Shown piece by piece: positions 58,701 through 61,974 of a stretch of DNA of 64,000 bases (the stretch's first letter is position 1; every line of letters begins with the position of its first letter). Position numbers and translations under genes: made by a program. The notes below the pieces were generated by a model. It was given only the letters and a program-made list of their open reading frames with translations. It did no database searches and was not told where the DNA came from. The DNA is taken from NCBI GenBank assembly GCA_029204225.1, contig CM055092.1:41814016-41878015 (forward strand). The letters are read 5' to 3'. Source of the stretch: Diphasiastrum complanatum. Taxonomy: Eukaryota > Streptophyta > Lycopodiopsida > Lycopodiales > Lycopodiaceae.

Positions 58701-58894
58701 AAGTGCAAGAGATCAAATTCTAGAAAGAATATAAGAAAGGGCATTTACCCAACGGGCACGTTTGATGGAAGCTGAAGTAGCATGAATTGTAAGCAAAATT
58801 CCACAAAAATTGATCGATCTGAAGTTGATATCATTGTTTTCAATCTATCTCCAGTTCTTTCAATACCAGGACCTGCTACAAAGCTTTCCAATCC
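8682..58894 (-). CDS. ECM29: ECM29-like proteasome adaptor, N-terminal part, spliced
   Basis: Ten exons, plus one candidate, join on the minus strand with matching phases into an open frame of about 325 codons. Landmarks in order are [103 protein letters not shown] and EVLRAVR. These match, in order, the N-terminal HEAT-repeat region of plant ECM29 as remembered. ECM29 proteins bind the 26S proteasome and tether or stabilise it. The start codon and first exons lie right of the window; no exon was found below 8682, where about 1,200-1,400 more residues would be expected. Two introns of about 17 and 27 kb are packed with transposons. Expression cannot be judged, but intact splice sites, no stops and codon-exact joins argue for a live gene. 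Confidence 0.85.
8903..8962 (-). CDS. ECM29: ECM29 exon (ALLLENISA)
   Basis: 60 bp, 20 codons, phase 0 at both ends, encoding [19 protein letters not shown]. The acceptor is TCTGGCAG and the donor GTATAAG. It fits the V-x-ETLLL-N segment that follows SLAAAYK in ECM29. Confidence 0.8.
9512..9620 (-). CDS. ECM29: ECM29 exon ([11 protein letters not shown])
   Basis: 109 bp. It completes a serine codon and then encodes [20 protein letters not shown] and [16 protein letters not shown], ending in phase 0 before GTCAGC. It corresponds to the MA-RLF-ALK-E-QSLRF-IQEA-SSLAAAYK block of ECM29. Confidence 0.92.
9698..9720 (+). repeat. (CA)n microsatellite
   Basis: Short CA dinucleotide run in the ECM29 intron between the exons at 9512 and 9880. 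Confidence 0.9.
9880..9958 (-). CDS. ECM29: ECM29 exon ([15 protein letters not shown])
   Basis: 79 bp. It enters with two bases of an aspartate codon, reads [20 protein letters not shown] and VPQLF, and ends with two bases. The acceptor is TTATTAG and the donor GTATTTC. It matches the TKTFSFQAIGLLAQRLP.LF block of plant ECM29. Confidence 0.92.
9959..11165. other. ECM29 intron sequence, nothing recognised
   Basis: AT-rich sequence inside the long ECM29 intron. The open frames at 10233-10654 lack any recognisable domain. No repeat structure was identified beyond scattered A/T tracts. Confidence 0.5.
11170..13436 (-). pseudogene. decayed gag-like retroelement stretch
   Basis: Minus-strand fragments look like a much mutated gag region. 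At about 11700-11930 a run reading KAFDWWQIV, then in another frame [19 protein letters not shown], resembles the W-W and Q-x-GSV-x-AYN...L segments of Ty3/gypsy gag. 13098-13436 encodes a basic [12 protein letters not shown] stretch and [15 protein letters not shown], a possible degenerate Cys-rich knuckle. Frames switch repeatedly and no pol domain was found. The order on the strand is uncertain. Confidence 0.4.
13437..14430. other. no gene recognised
   Basis: AT-rich intronic sequence. No motif, RNA gene or structured repeat was recognised. The last 60 bases become (AAT)n, which mirrors the (ATT)n on the far side of the next element. Confidence 0.5.
14467..14949. mobile_element. palindromic-word MITE, GGTACC family
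   Basis: Perfect 24-bp terminal inverted repeats at 14467-14490 and 14926-14949, starting TGGTGCCGCC. Inside, the words GGTACC, CCGCGG and ATAATGG recur in both orientations, giving GGTACCGCGGTACC palindromes at about 14530 and 14850. The (AAT)n outside the left end and (ATT)n outside the right extend the symmetry outwards. The centre was (TA)n, into which a second element (about 14595-14770) has gone. No transposase is present, so it is non-autonomous; its superfamily is not certain. Confidence 0.8.
14568..14770 (+). mobile_element. nested element with GGACGCG/CGCGTCC words in (TA)n
   Basis: Begins after (TA)n (14568-14594) and ends before TATATATC (about 14768). It has words such as GTCCGGGCCG, CGCGTCCGG, GCGTCCGACCCC and GGACGCGGGG, then an A/T-rich run, then GCGGGCGTCC. 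An inverted relative with the same opening lies at about 21365-21592, also bordered by TATATA. It splits the GGTACC-word element in two. Confidence 0.7.
15125..15826. repeat. foldback with two 335-bp inverted arms
   Basis: Bases 15125-15459 are repeated as near-perfect reverse complement at 15493-15826, with a loop of about 33 bases. Only scattered mismatches are visible. There is no open frame of note in the arms. It sits just upstream of a gypsy integrase/chromodomain end. It may be a foldback element or an inverted duplication; the transcript would form a long double-stranded RNA hairpin. Confidence 0.9.
15830..16428 (+). pseudogene. Ty3/gypsy integrase end and chromodomain
   Basis: Plus-strand fragments in several frames: [55 protein letters not shown] followed by YLVRWKE. 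This is the standard 3' end of a plant chromovirus pol, where the chromodomain guides integration. Stops (TAG at about 15919, TAA at about 16355) and frame changes disable it. It ends in a purine tract (AAGGGGGGAAGAA) at the LTR. Confidence 0.75.
16430..16860 (+). mobile_element. gypsy 3' LTR, truncated
   Basis: Starts with TG directly after the polypurine tract at 16416-16429 (TGCCCATGACTGG). No second LTR copy is visible in the window, and the 3' border is lost in the repeat region that begins around 16860. Confidence 0.55.
16860..18395 (+). repeat. complex direct repeats of unknown origin
   Basis: Two unit types. Type 1, with CCCGGATGAACTTCAACAGC and ACTAATTACTTATG, occurs at about 16874, 17596 and 17708; the last two are tandem copies of about 112 bp. 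Type 2, about 290-360 bp, contains CCTGTCTG, GAGGTTGTCC, TGGCCGAAAC, CATTTTGACCGAACG and CGGGATCACGA, and occurs at about 17040-17330, 17762-18040 and 18108-18395. Short open frames run through the units (for example [16 protein letters not shown]), but none matches a known domain. Confidence 0.7.
18595..18657 (+). repeat. telomere-like TTTAGGG words
   Basis: Several GGGTTTAGGG-type words (plant telomere repeat) close together. The opposite orientation, CCCTAAA, occurs at about 20958-20995, on the other side of the hAT-like gene. Confidence 0.7.
18685..18757 (+). repeat. (CT)n microsatellite
   Basis: About 36 CT units downstream of the hAT-like gene. Matching (CT)n arrays at 20861-20917 and 21217-21269 lie beyond its other end. 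Confidence 0.95.
18921..20858 (-). pseudogene. hAT-like gene: BED finger and dimerisation domain, core missing
   Basis: Minus-strand gene in pieces. From ATG 20858 it reads a BED-type zinc finger, [20 protein letters not shown], then a TGA (20733-20735) that may be a stop. It continues in the same frame as [12 protein letters not shown] and a long Ala/Ser/Thr/Pro linker to about 20172. Around 20065-19885 is [20 protein letters not shown], and at 19815-19633 the hAT dimerisation motif [20 protein letters not shown]. The intron 19527-19632 (GT..AG) joins in phase to a last exon ending at 18921, with an acidic stretch and [11 protein letters not shown], an AT-hook-like motif. The DUF659/catalytic core is absent, so it cannot transpose by itself; it could be a deleted element or a captured DNA-binding protein. 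Confidence 0.7.
20861..20936 (+). repeat. (CT)n(CA)n microsatellite
   Basis: CT run 20861-20917 followed by CA run to 20936, three bases upstream of the hAT-like ATG, so it would form a (GA)n 5' leader for that minus-strand gene. Confidence 0.95.
20937..21216 (+). repeat. CCCTAAA words and CA-rich low-complexity sequence
   Basis: CCCTAAA words at about 20958-20995, then CACACA-rich and CTCTC-rich low-complexity sequence. The translated 21011-21649 frame is only the reading of these repeats. Confidence 0.75.
21217..21269 (+). repeat. (CT)n microsatellite
   Basis: About 26 CT units, again with CT on the plus strand. Confidence 0.95.
21365..21592 (-). mobile_element. second GGACGCGTCC-word element
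   Basis: Read on the minus strand it opens with GGGTCCGGGCCGGAATGC, close to GTGTCCGGGCCGAAATGC of the element nested at 14595. Words GGACGCGTCC, GGACGCG and GTCCGGG recur in both orientations, separated by an A-rich block at 21455-21480. It borders TATATATA on the right and a T-rich run on the left. Confidence 0.65.
21590..21790 (+). mobile_element. GAAACGCGTTTC-word element with shared core
   Basis: Begins TATAGTTGCACTGC, then words GAAAACGCGTTTCGG and AGAAACGCGTTTTTG, a T-rich run, then the shared core at 21683-21770 (GGCAATATGGGTATCA, TTAAAGC, GGTTGCCGAATGTTTCGGGT). The right end was not found; a candidate is near 22400, where TGCATTCCGG and GGGTGCAT occur. The same core is at 24816, 42535 and 46325. 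Confidence 0.6.
22400..23420. other. no gene recognised
   Basis: The open frames here (for example 22370-22660 minus and 23154-23420 plus) show no known domain. Being next to the hAT remnant at 23430-24110 suggests this may be its decayed continuation. Confidence 0.4.
23430..24110 (-). pseudogene. hAT transposase remnant, DUF659 region
   Basis: Minus strand. [16 protein letters not shown] at about 24010, then [34 protein letters not shown] and a [12 protein letters not shown] end (23697-23921) form the DUF659 part of a plant hAT transposase. Below it, about 23455-23520, reads [14 protein letters not shown], the same block as MGLLYEFLDRLGEQ in the remnant at 3029, so both come from one family. 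Several stops. Confidence 0.7.
24725..25163. mobile_element. GGATCGCGATCC-word hAT-like MITE
   Basis: 439 bp. Left end CAAAGATGCACG, right end CTGCAACTCAG. The flanks CCCTTACT (24717-24724) and CCCTTACC (25164-25171) match 7 of 8, a likely 8-bp duplication. Words GGATCGCGATCC (about 24749 and 25139), TCCGGATCG and GGTCCCGGATCG occur in both orientations. The shared core lies at about 24816-24890 (CCAATATGGGTATCATATG). There is no coding capacity. Confidence 0.7.
25172..26809. other. no gene recognised
   Basis: AT-rich intron sequence of the ECM29 gene. No transposon domain, RNA gene or convincing exon was recognised in either strand. Confidence 0.45.
26810..26874 (+). repeat. (TC)n microsatellite at LINE 5' junction
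   Basis: About 32 TC units immediately upstream of a 5'-truncated LINE copy. Confidence 0.95.
26877..27805 (+). pseudogene. 5'-truncated LINE ORF2, C-terminal part
   Basis: Starts abruptly right after (TC)n in the thumb region of ORF2 ([20 protein letters not shown]) and continues to the CCHC finger, [20 protein letters not shown]. It ends at about 27800, without the usual tail hairpin, in a short CT tract (27806-27817) where the next LINE begins. Lacking the endonuclease and RT core, it is inert. Confidence 0.85.
27853..28986 (+). pseudogene. LINE ORF1: Ser/Ala-rich, coiled coil, RRM-like
   Basis: Opens [15 protein letters not shown]. The N-terminal third is Ser/Ala/Pro-rich and changes frame twice. 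Then comes a coiled coil ([18 protein letters not shown] and [15 protein letters not shown] to about 28600) with a TAA between, and an RRM-like part, [19 protein letters not shown], ending at a TAG at 28984. This layout (coiled coil plus RRM) is that of RNA-binding LINE ORF1 proteins. The copy opening at 63048 starts with the same MAPR. Confidence 0.7.
29056..30057 (+). pseudogene. LINE ORF2 AP-endonuclease domain
   Basis: A frame-1 stretch with the endonuclease signatures GLWNCNG (29062), [30 protein letters not shown] (about 29509), VVDYFMGS and [12 protein letters not shown] (about 29830). This enzyme nicks the DNA target. The catalytic Asp of the usual DFNAR is Asn here; the sister fragment at 33640 keeps SDFNAR. 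The frame shifts around 29930-30057 before the RT. Confidence 0.85.
30060..32285 (+). pseudogene. LINE ORF2 reverse transcriptase, deleted and frameshifted
   Basis: Pieces in two frames: 30111-30593, 30634-31893 with a TAG at 31000-31002, and 31890-32285. Motifs: [48 protein letters not shown] and the finger [19 protein letters not shown]. Compared with the copy at 514-710, about 190 bp after NIIHP is missing, removing the first RT motifs (YR.I and QAGFRPGYSTSDQ). It is not functional. Confidence 0.85.
32516..32599 (+). repeat. (TC)n LINE tail microsatellite
   Basis: About 41 TC units forming the 3' end of the near-complete LINE. The next LINE fragment starts within about 100 bp. Confidence 0.95.
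32600..33085 (+). pseudogene. LINE fragment: ORF1 scrap joined to 3' tail
   Basis: 32690-32830 resembles the ORF1 end ([14 protein letters not shown] region at 28850) with stops. It then jumps to unrelated or 3' UTR sequence and ends with the tail hairpin 33053-33066 (ATGCC TTTT GGCAT), AAGACATAATAAAG and no TC run. It is an internally deleted copy. Confidence 0.65.
33095..33930 (+). pseudogene. LINE fragment: ORF1 end and endonuclease
   Basis: Begins in the ORF1 C-terminus (RRQAFQEAK), continues into the endonuclease ([11 protein letters not shown], then [10 protein letters not shown] at about 33640 with the catalytic Asp intact), and ends in the VLDYLM region at about 33900. Frames are broken and there is no RT. 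Confidence 0.75.
33960..34640 (+). repeat. gypsy leader with repeated CCTGCGAGAGTT words
   Basis: CCTGCGAGAGTT or its reverse complement occurs about six times (near 34274, 34351, 34425, 34479, 34569 and 34636), spaced roughly 70-150 bp, just ahead of gypsy gag. No LTR border was recognised. Confidence 0.5.
34640..36310 (+). pseudogene. truncated Ty3/gypsy: gag, protease, start of RT
   Basis: About 34660-34900 is gag ([13 protein letters not shown], a stop, then [14 protein letters not shown] and [10 protein letters not shown]). 35200-35563 is an aspartic protease with [13 protein letters not shown] in place of the usual D-[ST]-G-[AS]. 35900-36305 is the RT fingers: [36 protein letters not shown] and DGFCG, followed by a stop. 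Palm motifs (YxDD), RNase H and integrase are missing, so the element is cut off at about 36305. Confidence 0.8.
36311..37253. other. no gene recognised
   Basis: Sequence after the gypsy break. The frame 36838-37059 (plus) has no known domain. It leads into the ECM29 candidate exon. Confidence 0.45.
37254..37293 (-). CDS. ECM29: candidate ECM29 exon
   Basis: 40 bp between a TAG acceptor and a strong GTAAGAC donor, encoding [13 protein letters not shown]. Its length (3n+1) is exactly what is needed to join the flanking exons in phase. Similarity to the expected DQLKLMGPVIL block is weak and about 20 expected residues are missing, so the true exon or exons may lie elsewhere in the 27-kb gap. 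Confidence 0.4.
37432..37496 (-). CDS. ECM29: ECM29 exon ([11 protein letters not shown])
   Basis: 65 bp: two bases completing a glycine codon, then 21 codons reading [18 protein letters not shown] and FKH. The acceptor is TTTGTGCAG and the donor GTAATT. This is the near-invariant GTTSRLKQ-GMEFTVWVFKH motif of plant ECM29 and the strongest single piece of evidence for the gene's identity. Confidence 0.95.
37497..39456. other. ECM29 intron, no gene; hexamer repeat
   Basis: A two-kb intron between two secure ECM29 exons. It contains an array of about seven CTCCAC units at 38562-38607. The frame 38632-38967 (plus) shows no domain. Confidence 0.6.
38562..38607 (+). repeat. (CTCCAC)n hexanucleotide repeat
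   Basis: About seven and a half perfect CTCCAC units. Confidence 0.95.
39457..39609 (-). CDS. ECM29: ECM29 exon ([11 protein letters not shown]) with GC donor
   Basis: 153 bp. It completes the glycine codon of the previous exon, reads [20 protein letters not shown] and then [16 protein letters not shown], and leaves one base. The acceptor is ATTTCAG. The donor is CAGG followed by GCAAGT, a GC-AG intron; a GT alternative would break the phase with the next exon. It matches the AANSFP.TLQCIFGC block of plant ECM29. Confidence 0.92.
39610..40549. other. ECM29 intron flank, nothing recognised
   Basis: AT-rich sequence between the exon at 39457 and the gypsy 5' LTR. No gene or structured repeat was seen. 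Confidence 0.5.
40550..41063 (+). mobile_element. gypsy 5' LTR
   Basis: 514 bp beginning TGTTACGTACCC and ending TTCTAACA, repeated at 53743-54248. It contains TATATAGAGG at about 40771. It differs from the 3' LTR by substitutions and several small indels. Confidence 0.92.
42437..43291. mobile_element. GAATCGCGATTC-word hAT-like MITE, 8-bp duplication
   Basis: 855 bp with ends CATAGTTGCAG and CTGCAACTATG, flanked on both sides by GGTCTAAG (42429-42436 and 43292-43299), a clean 8-bp target duplication as made by hAT transposases. Subterminal words GAATCGCGATTC, GATTCGCGATTC and GCGAATCGCG occur in both orientations at each end. The shared core is at 42535-42612. A C/G-rich block at 42700-42840 and an A run at 43180-43203 lie inside. 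There is no transposase. Confidence 0.85.
42700..42840 (+). repeat. C/G-rich hairpin units
   Basis: Four units of about 34 bp, each of the form GGGGGGC-TACC-GCCCCCC followed by GAACCCCC. Every unit can fold on itself, and the runs of six G or C suggest G-quadruplex or i-motif potential. They lie inside the GAATCGCGATTC-word MITE. Confidence 0.75.
43646..45003. mobile_element. GAAACGCGTTTC-word hAT-like MITE, carrying another
   Basis: 1358 bp, ends CAGTGTTTC and GAAACATTG, flanked by CTCCTAAC (43638-43645) and CTCCTGAC (45004-45011), 7 of 8 identical. Words GAAACGCGTTTCG, CGTTTCGAAACG and GTACGAAACG fill both ends. The middle is a direct duplication of about 230 bp (starting GCCATAAGCTTTGTAGTATG at 43796 and 44660). 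The first copy holds a nested MITE at 43872-44492. Confidence 0.82.
43872..44492. mobile_element. GAACCGTGGTTC-word hAT-like MITE, 8-bp duplication
   Basis: 621 bp, ends CATAGAA and TTCTATG, flanked by GATAGTAT on both sides (43864-43871 and 44493-44500). Terminal words are AGAACCGTGG, GGAACCGTGG, CCACGGTTCC and GAACCGTACGGTTC. The middle is rich in CACAGATGATTTGACAGATG-like repeats (44030-44300) between two AATTAATTAA tracts. The uninvaded sister copy at about 44725-44745 shows the empty site. Confidence 0.88.
45722..46204 (+). pseudogene. gypsy aspartic protease, altered active site
   Basis: Encodes [20 protein letters not shown], a retropepsin core, then [15 protein letters not shown], the ILG flap-helix segment before RT. 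The expected catalytic D-S-G triad reads Y-D-G, so the catalytic Asp position is Tyr. The frame ends at 46204 just before RT should begin. RT is missing. Confidence 0.75.
46229..46480. mobile_element. ACGTTTC-word element with shared core, truncated
   Basis: Begins CGTAGTTGCACCACG, with CACGTTTC and GCGTTTCTG words, a T run and the shared core at 46325-46412 (GTAATATGGATATCAGATT and GGTTGCCGAATGTTTCGGGT). It sits exactly where the gypsy RT has been lost. The right end is not identifiable. Confidence 0.6.
46481..46677 (+). pseudogene. gypsy RNase H end
   Basis: [20 protein letters not shown] is the C-terminal RNase H motif (Y-R-x-G-x-x-N-x-V-x-D-A-L-S-R) of gypsy pol. The following linker and HHCC integrase finger are absent: the sequence runs into the copia LTR and resumes beyond it already at the integrase core. 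Confidence 0.8.
47172..48944 (-). pseudogene. copia reverse transcriptase and RNase H
   Basis: Segments: [20 protein letters not shown] (48447-48944), [20 protein letters not shown] and [16 protein letters not shown] (48220-48450), the active-site region [14 protein letters not shown] at about 48100-48140, and RNase H 47172-47951 with [26 protein letters not shown] and [11 protein letters not shown]. The YVDD of copia RTs reads YVDN. Frame breaks lie near 47960, 48225 and 48450. Confidence 0.88.
49450..50592 (-). pseudogene. copia protease and integrase
   Basis: A long open frame. Protease motif [17 protein letters not shown] is intact. The pre-integrase finger is [11 protein letters not shown] and [12 protein letters not shown]. 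The integrase core keeps all three acidic residues: [16 protein letters not shown] and NGVAERMN. A frameshift near 49460 separates it from the next segment (49000-49440, with [13 protein letters not shown] and [17 protein letters not shown]). Confidence 0.88.
50500..51530 (-). pseudogene. copia gag
   Basis: Minus strand: [20 protein letters not shown], a frameshift, then [20 protein letters not shown] and the rest of a UBN2-type gag to GDTQ and a TAA at 50821. In the same frame beyond the stop come a lysine-rich stretch and a zinc knuckle, [14 protein letters not shown]. The usual His of CX2CX4HX4C is Tyr here. Gag packages the element RNA. Confidence 0.82.
52638..53730 (+). pseudogene. gypsy integrase and chromodomain
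   Basis: One frame from the copia border to 53730, broken only by a TAG at 53323-53325. The integrase core is [32 protein letters not shown] and [14 protein letters not shown], with the D, D, E residues present. After the stop come [28 protein letters not shown] and the chromodomain [17 protein letters not shown]. It ends just before the polypurine tract and 3' LTR. Confidence 0.88.
53743..54248 (+). mobile_element. gypsy 3' LTR
   Basis: 506 bp, begins TGTTACGTACCC directly after AAAGGGGGAGGGAA (polypurine tract) and ends TTCTAACA. It is the partner of the LTR at 40550. Confidence 0.92.
54249..55150. other. no clear gene; possible LINE finger scrap
   Basis: At 54285-54370 the plus strand reads [20 protein letters not shown], which loosely resembles the C-terminal finger of a LINE. 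The rest has no recognised content. Confidence 0.3.
55180..55540 (+). pseudogene. gypsy integrase C-terminal remnant
   Basis: [20 protein letters not shown] followed by FHVSKLKGG is the GPY/F-chromodomain junction of gypsy pol. Stops follow within 100 bp. GGGGAAGGAG at about 55524 could be a polypurine tract, followed by TATTACATCC. Confidence 0.6.
55541..56608. other. ECM29 intron, nothing recognised
   Basis: No gene, RNA or repeat structure was recognised between the gypsy remnant and the exon at 56609. Confidence 0.5.
56609..56715 (-). CDS. ECM29: ECM29 exon ([10 protein letters not shown])
   Basis: 107 bp. It completes a serine codon from the previous exon, encodes [18 protein letters not shown] and [13 protein letters not shown], and ends with one base of a glycine codon at a strong GTAAGTT donor. 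This is the highly conserved KKGEELLKKKA...LI.RLF.LF.G block. The following intron (39610-56608) is about 17 kb and contains a full nested gypsy element. Confidence 0.93.
57143..57225 (-). CDS. ECM29: ECM29 exon ([11 protein letters not shown])
   Basis: 83 bp, phase 0 in, two bases of a serine codon out. The acceptor is TTAACCAG and the donor GTATGA. It encodes [19 protein letters not shown] and then VFIVASID, aligning with the LG-LN-EAM-L-PELVYPLYL-ASVD block of plant ECM29. Confidence 0.9.
57226..58532. other. ECM29 intron, no gene
   Basis: A 1.3-kb AT-rich intron between two secure exons. It holds a short direct duplication (CAAGAAGATTAATGAG near 57592 and CAAGCAGATTAATGAG near 57657) and nothing else recognised. 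Confidence 0.55.
58533..58626 (-). CDS. ECM29: ECM29 exon (PGLS block)
   Basis: 94 bp: one base completing the previous glycine codon, then 31 codons ending AAG before a GTAATT donor. The acceptor is ATTTTAG followed by a G run. It encodes [17 protein letters not shown], the PGLS..-N/Q-R-xx-G block that follows the LYQPPS region in plant ECM29. Confidence 0.85.
58749..58894 (-). CDS. ECM29: ECM29 exon, first confident one
   Basis: 146 bp, entering in phase 0 and ending with two bases of a glycine codon. On the minus strand it follows a TTGCTGCAG acceptor and precedes a GTAAATG donor. It encodes [10 protein letters not shown] near its start and [17 protein letters not shown] near its end, the latter matching the FLDFCL..MLYQPPS stretch of plant ECM29. 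A possible preceding exon ends at 58977 (ILDMVEVILLIK, phase 0, donor GTTAAG), but its upstream border is unclear. Confidence 0.8.
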
Positions 58895-59559
58895 CTGCAG
58901 CAAGAAAAATATCCAATAGTAATAGCCTTATCAAAGTTTAGAAGGAAAACTTAAGTGCAGCATTTTAAGGCTTAACCTTGATCAACAGGATTACTTCCAC
59001 CATATCAAGAATGGATGTGCATATAGACAGTGAGAATATCAAGTTGACAATAACCACGTACTACTGATAGAAGTAGCCCACATCATAACGGTTTAAATGA
59101 AGTCACAAGTAAAATATCATGCAGGAAGACATTCATATGGACCCTAGGTTCGCATTATTTTTATTTGTTATTTGGAAATCTATTTCAGGCATGATTTATA
59201 TTAGAGTCGTCCGGTCGTTACTGGGCCAGAAGCCCTCACTGACAGACTTTATCCCTTCATGCCAAGACTCTCCATCACCATGTGCAATACGCCTCCAGCA
59301 CGTATCACAACTTTCTTCAGGCTGACAACTCATGATGAGATAATAATCCTATAGTGATAGCTTATAATGTTGAAATTTATATTCTCTGTTCATGGCAGGC
59401 TACTATTTTTATCTCAACCTAAATATAGCTAGCAATTGGAGTTATATTAGTTGTGAGACTTTAGAAGCACAAGATTGACATCTCCTAACTGTTCTATTTG
59501 AAAGATTAGGATGGAATCTTTGTTGGTGATACAGGATCTGATGGATATTGTACTTGATG

Positions 59560-60660
59560 TTGAAGAGGGACCTCAACAAGTGCCAAGAAGAGTAGATGTG
59601 ACAAAAGAGCTAGACTGGCTCTACAAGGGAGTCCTTTCCATTGGATACATATATACACATTCTAGTACTAACCGATATCCATAGTTGACACTTACATCAT
59701 CTAGGGCACTTCCTGAGAAGGGTTAACAATCATCTTTCTTGGTATGCACAAGCATTTAGATTACTAACCACATTTGGTATATCTATTTCTTGCCTCCTTG
59801 AGCCTCACATGACATCCAGCAGTTTATCTACTAAGCATGTCCTATTGGGCTCTTCAGGGGTCAAATTGGACTTTGACATGACACATTTTCTGAAGCTAGA
59901 TGTGGCAACTCCCTACACTACCCTCCTACATGGCCTCTGGACTACCTCAGTCCAAAATTGCATTGGGACAGCTCCGGGTTTCATCCCACCAGCTACAAGT
60001 TGAGGTAGGGTTTCAGGTGATTCCATATGAGACCATAATTTGCAGATGTATTCCATGGGGGTCACAGAGACGGAGGAAACTTTAATCTTTCAGTGTCCTC
60101 TCAACTGTGAAATTTGCAGAAGATACCATTGCCTCTCTCAGGACCATTCAGTGACTTTATGCTCATTGATTTCCTATGTAGACCAGAGATGTGCCACCCT
60201 GATGATCAAAAAGATTTTTTGTATCACTGATGTATGCAGTACGACTATTGTTGGGGGGCATGATTTGTTGTAGCCACTCATCACCTCACACTTCCATTGC
60301 CACTGCTCACAAGTGGACTTTGATGTAGAGGATATGACACAGATGTTCCCACTCAACATTGCACTCAAAGAGGGTGCCGGCAGTTCACGTGTTCCACACG
60401 CGTCTTGTACCTATGGCATGTCCACCACGTCCAAGAGCTCAGCGGCGATCATCTAGACATAGATCATCGGTAATCACTTCCACTTCAGCCACCGTTACAT
60501 CATTCTTCAATCCTTATGGATCTACTTCATAGTCTCACTATATTTCATGAGCTACATGTGCTAGCTAAGCTATAATATGCTTAGCTTTTCAGCTTGGTTT
60601 ATATATGTGATTTACTTTTCAATCTTATGTACCTTACAGTACCCAAAAGGACTACATAGA
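59560..60660 (+). pseudogene. decayed LINE ORF2 C-terminus and tail
   Basis: Fragments comparable with 62000-62700: IGTAPGFIPPATS in the [11 protein letters not shown] region, then EETLIFQCPLNCEICRRYHC, the finger region with most cysteines lost. A degraded tail follows at about 60630-60660 (CTTATGTACC..GTACCCAAAAGGACTACATAGAC) in which the hairpin has decayed. Confidence 0.7.
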
Positions 60661-60669
60661 CTAAGTCAT

Positions 60670-61020
60670 TCAATTGAAAATAGAGAAGCAAGAAATATTG
60701 AAACAGATGAAAGTGCTGCAATCAAAGGTGGTGTGCATGCAAATGGAGCTTGACTACATAAAGGAGGAATTTGAAGTTGTTAAATAGGGAAACACCGCAT
60801 CGAAGAAGAGCATACCAACTATAGAAACATTAGTGACAAGCTCTAGGATCTCGAGACTAAGCCAGCAATGCATAAAGAAGAGACAAAACCATGAGGAGCC
60901 ATAGTGACAAATGTTTGGCCGAAAGACCTCGAGGGCAACCATGATTTCAGCCACTCTCTCGGAAGAGAATCTGAGAGAGAGAAATTCCCATAACATTCTA
61001 GTGTGTTGTATCCCAAATAC
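60670..61020 (+). pseudogene. decayed LINE ORF1 coiled coil
   Basis: EILKQMKVLQSKVVCMQMEL and, after stops, ATMISATLSEENLRERNSH match the coiled-coil and linker of the ORF1 at 63730-64000 ([30 protein letters not shown]). It lies right after the tail of the previous LINE fragment, in the same orientation. Confidence 0.7.
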
Positions 61021-61079
61021 CAATAGTTGAAGTATGGAAGCCTAGAGGATAAAGAAAGACAATGCTAGACTAGTAATCA

Positions 61080-61930
61080 GATTCACCTCTAGAGAGTCAT
61101 CATGAGGTCCTTAGACAGAAGGCTAAACGACAAGCTTGTGTGTCTTTGAGAGGGCTAAAAGCATGGTTTGGTGGTACAAAAAAAGAACCCATTTTTCATT
61201 GTACTTTTTGGTAGTACATTTCACTTTGGGGGATTTTATTACCCATAATTTTTTTGAGTCCACATTAAAAATGACAACTTTTTAGTGGTCAGTCCAATTT
61301 CAACGGAGTTTGGTGCGTAAGAAAGTGCTCGACGAACGCTTTCCAATGATATGTTACATGGCATACTTCCAAGCTACGGTTAAAAAGTTATGGCAAGTCA
61401 AAGGTATGGGGATTTTATTAATCATAATTTTTTTGAGTCCACATTAAAAATGACATTACTTTTTAGTGGAGTCCAATTTCAGCGGAGTTTGGTGCGTTAG
61501 AAAGTGCTCGACGAGCGCTTTCCAATGATATGTTACATGATATACTTCTGAGCTATAGTTAAAAAGTTATGGCCAGTCAAAGGTATTAGTTGAAAATAGT
61601 GTATAATAATACAAAAGTGCATTTCTACCCAAAAAAAGGTAGTGTCTTTGACAATCCATGTTGTACCACCAAACCATGCTTTTAGCCAGAGACTACAAGC
61701 TTCACATATCTTACCAGTCTCAGTAAAGGACTTGGGTAGCTGAGAGCTACCCCTTTCTTGCACATGATCTCCATGGTGAGGATGGCCTAACCTCTTATGC
61801 CATAGCTCCACTTGTATCACTTCCTGCTGCCAAAGACATGAGAAAGGAGATGGGTCATGTTCCGTGATGACAGGCATGCTTATCATGGATAGGGCTATCG
61901 ACTGTCGTGGTTCTCCCAGGCATCCCACTT
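61080..61930 (-). pseudogene. copia integrase-finger fragment split by a MITE
   Basis: Minus strand: VELWHKRLGHPHHGDH, LPKSFTETGKICEACSL, then the MITE, then SKTHKLVV. This is the pre-integrase HHCC finger of a copia pol. Nothing else of the element was recognised. Confidence 0.7.
61153..61687. mobile_element. MITE with perfect 27-bp terminal repeats
   Basis: 535 bp. The inverted ends 61153-61179 and 61661-61687 are identical over 27 bases (start GGCTAAAAGC). Flanks AGAG on both sides suggest a 3-4 bp duplication. The interior is a tandem duplication of 180 bp (61229-61408 and 61409-61588). It interrupts the copia finger motif after CEACSL. GG-starting ends with a short duplication fit PIF/Harbinger loosely; the assignment is uncertain. 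Confidence 0.85.
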
Positions 61931-61974
61931 CCTCTTTGAGTCATTTGGTATCTCCATTACAGAGCTCCCCTCAG

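Noticed and set aside
58977-59063. Further upstream ECM29 exon (ILDMVEVILLIK)
   Set aside because: The donor and phase fit, but the acceptor is ambiguous and the N-terminal residues look unlike ECM29, so it was not listed as an exon.
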